Shown piece by piece: positions 9,498-18,500 of a stretch of DNA of 36,436 nucleotides. Below the pieces are notes generated by a model. The model had not been told where the DNA came from. It did no database searches and saw only the letters and a program-made list of their open reading frames with translations. Where the stretch lies: contig JAOPGA020001313.1 of assembly GCA_026419775.2 (NCBI GenBank), positions 1-36,436 of the forward strand, given 5' to 3'. The stretch comes from Acrasis kona (taxonomy: Eukaryota; Heterolobosea; Eutetramitea; Acrasida; Acrasidae). Position 1 is the stretch's first letter; each line of letters opens with the position of its first letter. The translations under genes and the position numbers were made by a program.

Positions 9498-11773
9498 TTA
9501 CAAACTACTTTTAAGCTGATGAGTGTCCGTGATGGGAGCCTGGCAAGCAAAGTCACGGCATATGTATGCTGTCGGCTTGGCATCAACAACCTTTGCTTGA
9601 GAAAGATACTCCATGTTGCTGTTTACAAATTTCGTCACATCACTGTCACTCTTGTTTAAATAAAACAGAGTCCTTGTGGGATCAAATTTGTCTTGCACAG
9701 CAGAGATCATGCTCTTCAACTCGTTTTTATTGGTATTGTCATCATAAACTATCACAACATGACTACCTGGATTTGCCAATGCATCCAGAGCACACAAGAG
9801 TTGAGGCACTGCATGAGGAGCTTTCTCCACCATAGGACCAATAGCTTTGAACACGCCATTAGCACTCTTGAGATATTTATTTGCATCTTGTTCGTTGCTG
9901 TAACTTGCCAATCGAACCAAATTACCAGCTGCAACCGAGTTTCCGCTCGGTTCTGCACCATCATAACTTTCCTTCATTTTTAAAAGGATAGTTTCGTCCC
10001 TTCCGGTGACTTCATAGTAACCTCCTCTTCGATCTTGGAAGAGCTCATCTTGTTTATTTTGTAATTGAATAGCCCACTTTAACCAAGAGAGCTTGCCAGT
10101 GGATTCATACAAATCTAACAAGCCTCTAATGAAGAAACAATAGTCGTTGAGATAACCGTGGATGGGTTGGGATTGGTTACTACCTTCTCTGTAAGAGCGA
10201 TAAAGCTCTCCAGAATTTTTGTCGTACAGATTGCTTTTGATAAACTCTGCGGCAAATTCTGCCTGAGTGGAGTATTCATCGTTACCTAAAACAAGGGCTG
10301 CTCTTGCAAAACCGCTAATCATGAGGCCGTTCCACGCCGTGATGATCTTGTCATCGAGGTGAGGTCTTGGTCTTTTGAGTCTGTGGTTGAAGAGAATGTC
10401 ACGAGCGGACTGTAACATTTTTTCAGCATCATCAACGGAAATGTTAAGTTTTTTAGCAGCCTTTCCTACTTCATCGGAGGATCTCATGATCAATACGTTT
10501 TGGCCAGTGAGCTCTCCGTGAGGGTCGCTGGAACCTTGGACGTTACCATCCTCTTTGACATCATAAACATCGCAGAACAACAAGAACGTTTTTTCGTCCT
10601 TGATCAATGCTTTAAGCTCGTCATATACCCAGACGTAGAACGCACCCTCTGTTTTATGTTCGGAATCAGTTGTTGCAAGACTATCCGCATCTTCTGCAGA
10701 GTAAAATGCTTTTTTATTAAGTGTCATATCCCTTATCATATAACTCATAATGAATTGGGCCACTTTTGAGTATTGATCATCTTTTGTAATCTGGTAAGCA
10801 TCTAGATATGAGACCAGAAGTTGGCCTTGGTCATATGTCATTTTCTCGAAATGAGGAACATGCCAATACTTGTCGACGCTGTAGCGATGGAAACCTCCAC
10901 CAAGATGGTCGTGCATGCCCCCATTAGCCATACACCTAAGCGTGAACAAACAAGCTTCTAATGCTTTCGGATTGGAATGGTGTTTTTGAAAGAGAAGATT
11001 TAAAACAACAGGTCTTGGGAATTTGGGTGCAGCACCAAAACCTCCCAATTTAGAGTCATACATACCAAGTTCATTATCAATTGCTTTTTGTACATATTTT
11101 GAAGCATCTTTGAAGATTTCACTCTTTTCACCTTCGTCTTGTTCGTCTTGCTTGAGTGCCTCCATAATTTCAGAAGATTGTGCGACAATGTCTTCTCTGC
11201 TGCTCCCCCACAAAGTAGAAATTCTGTTTAGTAGAGCCGGAAAACTTGGTCCACGAGAGAACATCGCCTCTCTTGGTGGGAAATATGTACCTCCGAAAAA
11301 TGGTTTTAAATCAGGTGTAAGGAACACTGACATTGGCCATCCTCCATGACCAGTGGTTGCTTGAACAAATGACATGTAGACGCGATCTACATCGGGTCTT
11401 TCCTCTCTATCAACCTTAATATTCACAAAGTGTTTGTTCATTATTGATGCGATCTGTTCGTTTTCAACTATTGAATTAGTACTAAATAATCAATTTACGT
11501 ACAACTTTCCCTCTCCATCACGTGGCACCAATGGCACGTTGAATATCCGACGGAGAGAAATATTGGCTTGGATTCATTCTTTGCTTTTTCAATTGCTTCC
11601 TGCCCCCACGGATACCAATCAACCGGATTGTGGGCGTGTTGTAGGAGATATGGAGACGTACAACCATTCAATCTGTTTGTGTGTTTGTGCTGTGTTGACA
11701 TTAGTCTGTTGCTTAGTCTTGATATGTTGTGTAGATATTTGATCTTTGTTGACTTGAGAAGGGATACATTCAT
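9498..11773 (-). CDS. SPATA20/YyaL-type thioredoxin-domain protein (two exons)
   Basis: The coding sequence is exon 11773-11503 joined to exon 11467-9498: 746 residues, near the usual 700-790 for this family. The 35-nt intron (11502-11468) starts GTACGT, contains a TACTAAT branch-like site and ends AG. Splicing restores [15 protein letters not shown], which matches family members across the junction, whereas unspliced reading stops within two codons. The N-terminal thioredoxin-like domain carries CHWCHVME and, after the junction, [10 protein letters not shown] and [12 protein letters not shown]. The rest (for example [33 protein letters not shown]) is the six-hairpin, glycosidase-like region of SPATA20 and bacterial YyaL. 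Biochemical role is poorly defined; a redox or protein-quality role is only inferred. The basic first 25 residues could be a mitochondrial presequence. An AATAAA (minus strand) is at 9490-9485, eight bases past the stop. Confidence 0.92.
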
Positions 11774-11959
11774 TTTATTTTAGAACGGGGCTTTTCAATC
11801 AAAAGATAGGACTTCTAAAGATACTCCTGATGACCACCGCCAAGGATAACAAATATTATCAACACTACTATTCATTAAAACGTTAATTTTGAGCATATTT
11901 ATTTATTCAACCAACAAGTAATATGAATTGAAATGTTGAATGTTTATTAATTACTATGG

Positions 11960-12106
11960 CTATGAACAGTCTCTTGTAAACTGGTGAATGTATGTGTACT
12001 CGACCCAGCACTCAATATTACTTGGACTTCTCAACTTGAACAACAGGTCAACATACATATTGTTAATTTGACCGCTTTTTTGGCTGCTGTATGTTTCTGG
12101 ACTCAT
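11960..12106 (-). CDS. Possible small gene or last exon (48 residues), unrecognised
   Basis: A short minus-strand frame begins with ATG at 12106 and stops at 11960. It starts MSPETYSSQKSGQ and contains FKLRSPSNIECWVEYTYIHQ, a composition that looks more protein-like than its surroundings. An AATAAA lies 12 bases past the stop (11948-11943), inside a 15-bp string also found at the 3' end of the next gene upstream. An AG acceptor preceded by CATGTTT lies a little upstream, so it may be the last exon of a spliced gene. No family is recognised, and chance cannot be excluded at this length. Confidence 0.22.
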   Translation of the reverse strand: MSPETYSSQKSGQINNMYVDLLFKLRSPSNIECWVEYTYIHQFTRDCS

Positions 12107-12457
12107 AGTTCTCGCGGATACGCATTCATGCTAAACATGTCAATCGATGTTTAGGAGACAACAGATTTTGTTCGTGACTCCACAATGTTGAAGAAAAGAG
12201 CCAAAGAGGATGTGCGCGGTTGTTCAGTCAAATAAAGCAGTTTACTTGAGTCGTCTGATTTTAGTTACAGAGAACATTTTGCTCTCATTAGTTATCTTAA
12301 CTTTATTGTAGTTGAGGTGATGGTTTTGTTCGAGTTGAATACCTCTAGCTAAGTGAGATCATCACACTCTCTGCAGTTTCTCCCAATCTGTAGAGTAAAT
12401 ACATCATCTAATCTCAGACAACAGAGTTTTTCAAGTAGTATATTAAAAATATGAATG

Positions 12458-12463
12458 TTTATT
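12458..12463 (-). terminator. Poly(A) signal AATAAA
   Basis: The minus strand reads AATAAA eight to nine bases past the stop codon (12474-12472) of the 394-residue gene, giving a very short 3' untranslated region like others in this window. Confidence 0.5.
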
Positions 12464-12471
12464 AATAACCT

Positions 12472-13656
12472 CTACGCTGACAGTATTGATAAATCTATAT
12501 AATTATGTGGGACTGCTGTGAATAAAAATACTTTTGGTCTTTCAAACAACCGGATATGATCGTCAAATATTACAGCCAAACGACCGTTCTGAAAACAAAA
12601 TGACACCATATCTCCTTTATCTGTTTCAATTTCCCTTACATGTTTGCTTTCTAAATTCAAAAATCTAATTTTTGAAATAGTTAGCGCGTTATGGTAGTCT
12701 TCAAACATGTGGCGCTGACAGGCTTTCGCAGTAGGCCATACATGCGTGTGTTTGCCGGGAAGCATAAGCCAATTATACGAAAGCGGTATAAAGAGTCTGT
12801 AGTCGTATGCCTCATGAAAACTCATAGTTTGGCCCATGCGGTCAAAAACATAAAAATTATAAACACCATAGTCGGACTGTATCATCAATTTTACAATAAA
12901 CTTTCTTGAAATGCAGATCAACTTCGTATGAAGTCTTTCATCACAATCAACAACGGTATCTACATGTTCCAGAACACCCGTTCGGATATTAAAGCTATCA
13001 GTATGATTTTGATCACAAAGAACAATTGAATCTGACTCTGCGCCAGCATGGATACTTGTATAATTTTTATTAAAGCATGCAATCTTTTTTGGGGACATGC
13101 CGTCACGGATATCTCTTACAAAGAATAAATCTTTATGATGAAGCATATACACGGACCACCCACAAAATAAATAAGATGCAATGAAATCACTCATGTCAAT
13201 AGTATGTACAACTTTACAGTTTAAATCATAACATAAAATTTCTTCACCCTTGTTAACACCAAAGAGTAGGTTTGGAAACTCCATAACATCATAAATATCA
13301 GTTTGATCGTACGCGCAGCTCGCAACACAGCAGCATTCAACGATGTTAAATATTGATATGGAGCGAGATGACACAACCACAATAAAGTCTTGAATAAACA
13401 ATGAATGGGAGCCAGAATTACAGAGGTACTTTGGGTTGTACATTCCTTCATCATCATAACCAAAAGGGTTGTTATCTGTAGCCATTTGTTCTGTAAAATA
13501 CAAACGTCTCTCCTCCGCTTTGTTGATGGGTTCAATTGAATCGTATGAACACACTTGGTTCTGCATTCGGTTGAGCTGGTTATAATCATGTTCTGTTAAA
13601 ACTTTTGAGTCTACATAATAAGGATTCTGTGTAGATTCTTTGTTGCACATGTTCAA
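12472..13656 (-). CDS. Unrecognised 394-residue protein, possibly a beta-propeller
   Basis: This is an intronless open frame with ATG at 13656 and TAG at 12474-12472. I do not recognise a family. The protein is rich in hydrophobic beta-strand-like stretches alternating with polar turns (FIVVVSSRSISIFNIV, NLLFGVNKGEEILCYDLN, RLAVIFDDHIRLFER). A recurring theme of a short strand ending in a domain-like label resembles WD40/Kelch-type propellers without their signature residues. It has many Cys and Tyr, no signal peptide and no clear membrane helix, so it is probably cytoplasmic. The first about 70 residues are polar and look disordered. An alternative start is Met3. Neighbours give no functional hint. 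That it is a real gene is supported by length, composition and the AATAAA just past the stop; a propeller fold is only inference. Confidence 0.75.
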   Translation of the reverse strand: MNMCNKESTQNPYYVDSKVLTEHDYNQLNRMQNQVCSYDSIEPINKAEERRLYFTEQMATDNNPFGYDDEGMYNPKYLCNSGSHSLFIQDFIVVVSSRSISIFNIVECCCVASCAYDQTDIYDVMEFPNLLFGVNKGEEILCYDLNCKVVHTIDMSDFIASYLFCGWSVYMLHHKDLFFVRDIRDGMSPKKIACFNKNYTSIHAGAESDSIVLCDQNHTDSFNIRTGVLEHVDTVVDCDERLHTKLICISRKFIVKLMIQSDYGVYNFYVFDRMGQTMSFHEAYDYRLFIPLSYNWLMLPGKHTHVWPTAKACQRHMFEDYHNALTISKIRFLNLESKHVREIETDKGDMVSFCFQNGRLAVIFDDHIRLFERPKVFLFTAVPHNYIDLSILSA

Positions 13657-14299
13657 ACTTTTTGTTTTGAAGGATCTGGGCTTGGTTGTTTGCTCTTTCG
13701 GTTGTCTTGATTACAAATTGAACTCCCAAACAGTTCAAATTGGCTTTGGTGTACACAAAATCGATAAGATCAGAGAAACGAACGGTGATGAAAAAGTGAA
13801 TATAGGCATAAGGCGTCTTGATTCAAGATGGTGTGGAGGATAGTACGCCACGATTTGAGTACGCAACTTGCATGACGTCACCGAAGAAGTTCATTTAAGG
13901 TTGACTAAATTTAAGAAAAGTAACGTTCATGATGATCATTGTGTTTTGATTTCTGCTCCATGAGTGACCGTTCATCCAATGAAGCAATACACATCCTATA
14001 TCTTTATAACCACAGAATCTCGCATTGCCACCTCAAACTGAATACTATTCAAGAGAAATATGGCAGAGTTTCCCCGTGACACAAGTACATGAAGACATTG
14101 TCCCTTACAAAGATGGAACGAAAGGAAGTGACAAAAATAACGTGGAGTATCATTTAAAGACGCGACACAGTACCTTCCGTCAAAGAAGGGCTGGGCCAAA
14201 CAAACTCAAAGAAAACAATAAATTAAATTTTATTTAGAACCGCGTTATTTACATTGTTTCTTAAACCAATGTCAGACAAGGCTCTTTATCAAGAGTTCT
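13657..14299. other. Intergenic spacer, with a CRE-type palindrome
   Basis: Spacer between the unknown 394-residue gene and the four-helix gene. Overlapping open stretches at 14025-14237 (plus) and 14199-13996 (minus, non-ATG start) have no recognisable motif and are not called. TGACGTCA, the classical bZIP/CREB palindrome, lies at 13873-13880, about 220 bp upstream of the 394-residue gene. An AATAAA for the four-helix gene (minus strand) is at 14234-14229. Confidence 0.5.
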
Positions 14300-14911
14300 T
14301 CAATTAAATCGACTATGAACACTTTCCGTGTTGGCACTCAAGTAATTAACAAGGAGTATAACATAGCCCGCCACAGCAGAAATAACACCAGCCGAAGTGA
14401 AGGACCAATACGCTACAATAAACCGGAAGTAGTCTGTGGATAATTCCAATAAGTGGCTCTAACAGAGTTAAATAATGAATGGAAATTAACGACGAACACA
14501 ATCAGATTTGAAGTACACTACGGTAATTGCAGTCATTATGCCTAACGATACGGTGAAACTGTAGCCTATCCTCAAAACATTAATAAGTTTGACGGTAACC
14601 CATTCAAGCATCTGATCCTTCGTTGTGGCTACTCCATACGTCAAGATTACCAGCATAATTGGGCCTGCTATCAAATCAAAAACTGCATTTGCGTATATAA
14701 GGTCGTTGAGGACTGAACTTTTGCATGTGGGTGTACTTGTGGCTGATTTATACTTTGAGGAGAAATGTATACACAACACTCCGAAAGCCAGGGTAACAAC
14801 CACCATGGGTACATTGTACGATAGCGATATAATTCTGGTGTCAATTAACGTTCCTTGATGGATGAATGATCCTTACGATTCCCTCGAAAAGGCTCTTTGT
14901 TTTTTCTCCAT
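14300..14911 (-). CDS. Small four-helix membrane protein (three exons)
   Basis: Exons 14911-14877, 14834-14498 and 14458-14300 join to give 176 residues. Intron 1 (42 nt, GTAAGG...CACCAG) and intron 2 (39 nt, GTTCGT...TGTTAG) both keep the frame. Intron 1 joins MEKKQRAFSRES to IISLSYNVP. Intron 2 removes an early stop and adds a last helix. Four hydrophobic segments are visible: about 20-37 (VPMVVVTLAFGVLCI), 67-85 (FDLIAGPIMLVILTYGVA), 99-117 (IGYSFTVSLGIMTAITVVYF) and 134-160 (IVAYWSFTSAGVISAVAGYV). It resembles MARVEL-like or other tetraspan proteins in size only; no family motif is recognised. The C-terminus is short and polar. The exon structure is my reconstruction, supported by consistent phases and by splice sites matching the better-supported introns nearby. 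Confidence 0.68.
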
Positions 14912-14930
14912 TAAAATTACAATCAACTTG
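14871..14930 (-). repeat. Parental copy of a duplicated exon-1 segment
   Basis: This 60-bp segment covers the first 35 coding bases, the donor site and about 19 bp of 5' flank of the four-helix gene. It matches 15451-15512 at 57 of 60 positions plus one 2-bp insertion, in the same orientation. Confidence 0.85.
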
Positions 14931-15544
14931 ACAAAAATCTGAAGACCTTTAAGCTTAGGATTTAAGAAAGCAGACCTTGAGGGTACAAAAGCACATTCGA
15001 CTCGTTCAGCACTCAATTCAATTTACTTGTATTCTCACAAACAAACTTTGATAGCACTGCAATCAGGTAGCTGTCCACCACTCCAACATTGTCCATCGGG
15101 AAATATTGTCAAATAAACAACATTTGATTTTTTTAAAAAAATTGTTTATTATACAACACTTCCGAAGAAGAATATAACATCTAGATGAGTTAGATTAAGT
15201 TGGCGTTCAACATGCATGTATCATAATAAATGTTTAAAACCGTTCTCAATTTTTAAAAGTACAACAATGCGTATAATTCTGAATTGTTACATACATTTCA
15301 AATTACCACAATGTTCAACGGAGGGTAATTTCTTATTTGTTGGCCTGGAATGTTCCTAACATCCACCTACTCCATTCTACTACGCTCTAATTCAAAAGTT
15401 ACACATAAGTAGATGGGTATTGACACCCAAGAATTATATCGCGATTGTACCCTTACGATTCTCTCTAAAAGGCTCTTTATTTTTTCTCCATTCTAAAATT
15501 ACAATCAACTTGGCGTTGAGGATCCGTTTACGGTTGATTTTCAT
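14912..15544. other. Divergent promoter region of the four-helix gene and the giant gene
   Basis: The 633 bp between two divergent starts must hold both promoters. It contains a T7A7 palindrome (15128-15141), several AT-rich tracts and a second, disabled copy of exon 1 of the four-helix gene (15451-15512). I cannot identify a defined core promoter element. Confidence 0.55.
15419..15512 (-). pseudogene. Disabled and rearranged copy of the four-helix gene's exon 1
   Basis: Positions 15451-15512 repeat 14871-14930, including ATGGAGAAAAAA and the GTAAGG donor. The copy has two in-frame stop codons (a CAA to TAA change and a TCG to TAG change), so it cannot encode the same peptide. Adjoining it, 15419-15449 resembles the acceptor and start of exon 2 (around 14843-14812) but in inverted orientation, sharing ATTGACACC and AGAATTATATCGC with a 2-bp difference between them. 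The copy ends 32 bp before the start codon of the giant gene and so now forms part of its 5' region. A local template-switch or fold-back duplication is the likely origin. Confidence 0.7.
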
Positions 15545-18500
15545 ATGTGCACATGGTTGAAGGTCGCACTTCTTCTGTGTATATACTTTTGTCGCACAGA
15601 ACAAGCTCCTGCTTGTGTGCTGCCTACTTTCGGCACGTATCCGAAATGTAATAAATATACAGGCCAACATTTATATGGCTGGGGCTCTACAAGATATAAT
15701 GAACGTAAGATTCAAATAAGGATTAACTCACACTTATAGTTACGATCGTTAATGATACTTCTAATATTGTGGAACTCGATATATCTCCACTGAGTGGCGC
15801 AAGTATAACAAATATAATTTCTTCCGACAGAACTACATTTTTAATAACAAGGTTTGTATTTAGATGCATAAATCATTGTTTAATGTTATAGTACAGGGTC
15901 GGCGTGGGCAATAGGAGATGGTTCTAGATTACAGATACCCGACGGGAGGACTACAACAATTACATCAACGTTCGTTCAAGTAGCTCTTCAATCTGTTATT
16001 GTCGACATCCGCTCATATAATGGCGCAACAATTATATTAACCAGCGGAAACGCAATATATACAGTAGGAAGCAATGCGAATGGAATTTATGGAGATCGAA
16101 CGTCATCAAGCACAAATGTACCGGTCCTATTCGACATTGTAGATAAAACAGGAGGAGGGTTGAATTTGAATGGCCTTAACAAGTTCACAAAAATAGCAGT
16201 AACTTTCAAAATTTTGATTACATTAATTATTTTAGCTTGGAAATCATGTCGTAACTCTTACAAATTTGAATAATGTTTTTGTTTGGGGAGATAATAGTTA
16301 CTACCAAGTGGGTGATGGGAGTTTCAGTACAACGCCAGTATCACCTAAACAAAGTAAAATTCCGACTTCAGTGCGGATAGCCGATGTTGCTGCGACCGCT
16401 TACTCTACACTAATGCTTTCAGATTCAGGAGTCGTATATACACATGGAACAAGTATAAATGGAGTGCTGGGACTTGGTACGTCTGTGAGACGTGCCACTT
16501 CACCTACATCAGGAATAAATTCCAACTTTGCATCAGGTGCCATAGCAAAATCAATATCATGCTATGCAGAGGGTTGTAGTGTCATAACTTCGTAAGAATT
16601 GCTTTCTGATATTTCTAACGCAATAGGGATGGATCTTTATATTCTTGGGGACAAAATTCATACGGAAGTGTGGGGTCGGACCAAAGTGACCCCATTATAT
16701 ATACTGCTACAGTTACTACTAATAGAGGAAGTATAAAATGGAGTATGGCATCGCCAGGATTTACAAGTTTAGGTCTGGCTGATGATGGAGTCACACTCTA
16801 CAGGTGGGGACAGTACGGTTCCTCTAATTTTAAAGAGCAGTATTATGCGAATTCAATGGTTGATGCTTCTTCTTTAATGGTGAATATGTCTAGTTATGTG
16901 GTACAAGCTATTTCATCATACGACCATTCTATTTATCTTGTCAACGAGACAAGATGCACAATAGGATATTCAGGTTCGGATTGTGAAAATTATACATGTT
17001 TTGGAGTAAGCAACAAATTATCTAGCGTTTGCTCTCAAAATGGATCCTGTACATCTATTGATGTTTGCACTTGCAACAGCGGATATTTTGGACAGCAATG
17101 TGAAGCTTGGAAGTGCAACAGCAAAATATACAACGATTCTTCTGCTTGTCCAGGAGGTCAACCGTGTATCGCTCCAAGTACTTGTTTGCCTTATTACTGT
17201 TATGGTATTTTGTATTCCAAGAACACTGTATGTAGCGGAAACGGCAAGTGTTCATTACCTGACAACTGCACGTGTATTTCAGGATATGGAGGTAACAATT
17301 GCAGTCAGTATACATGTTATGGAGTCCCATACGGTGACTCTTCAGTTTGTTCCTCACGAGGCACATGTCAATCCACAAACAAATGTGTTTGTAATTCCGG
17401 ATATAGCGGAAATAATTGTCAAAACTACTACTGTTATGATATAAGTGCAAGTAGTTCTACAGTATGTAGTGGTAATGGTACCTGTTCCGATATTGACACT
17501 TGTAATTGTAACTCAGGTTATTACGGAGATCAATGTGAGAACTACAGATGTTACGGTTTAAACAGCACAAGTCAAGATGTATGTAGTAGAAATGGGACAT
17601 GCAATTCTCCCGATAAATGTGTTTGTAACTCAGGCTATTATGGACAGCAATGCGAAGCTTTTAATTGTGGAGGAGTTCTTTACAACAAAACATCTGTTTG
17701 TAACTCTCAAGGACGATGTATATCACCAAATAATTGTGTTTGTAATACAGGTTACTCTGGTTCGACTTGTGACCAATTTTCTTGTTATGGTTACAGTAGA
17801 AATAGCTCCGATGTATGTACCGGAGGACATGGAGTTTGTATAAAGGTAGATACATGTAACTGTAACCCTGGTTACTCTGGACCGAGATGTGGTATTTATA
17901 GTTGTTATGGTATAACATCAAACAACAATAGTGTATGCTCAGGTAAAGGTACATGTGTATCGCTGAACAATTGTGTTTGTGCTTCTGGATCATCTGGTCT
18001 AAACTGTTCCGGATTCTATTGTAACAATATACCAAGCAATTCTTCAAGCGTATGTAGTGGTAATGGCGCTTGTACAGGAAACAACACTTGTTCTTGTAAT
18101 ACTGGTTACACAGGTAACCAATGCCAGTTCGCGATATGTTATGGAAAAAACAGCTCCAGCAATTCTGTTTGTAGTGGAAGGGGTAGTTGTTTTTCACCTG
18201 ACACATGTTTATGCAATGCTAACTATTCTGGTTCGAACTGCCAAAATGTCGTATGTTATGGTGTCAACTCAAATTCTTCGTCAGTATGTAATGGTAACGG
18301 AGTTTGTTCAAATGTGAACAACTGTACTTGCAACCCTGGTTATTTTGGTAGCACATGTCTACCTCCAACATGTTACGGCATCAATAAATACGACACCAAT
18401 GCATGTAGCGGTAACGGAGAATGTAAGAGTCCAGATAATTGCGAATGCAGAGCTGGATATTATGGCTATAACTGCAATAATTTTTATTGTTACAATATTT

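Larger units (their letters stand above)
11774..12471. other. Intergenic spacer upstream of the SPATA20-like gene
   Basis: About 700 bp between the start of the SPATA20-like gene and the stop of the unknown 394-residue gene. Apart from a weak 48-codon frame on the minus strand (listed separately), I see only AT-rich sequence. The 15-bp string TGAATGTTTATTAAT occurs here near 11939 and again near 12453, each time containing a minus-strand AATAAA. Confidence 0.5.

Noticed and set aside
13996-14237. Overlapping frames on both strands (14025-14237 plus, 14199-13996 minus)
   Set aside because: The minus frame lacks an ATG, neither shows a domain, and they overlap each other in a 3' flank.
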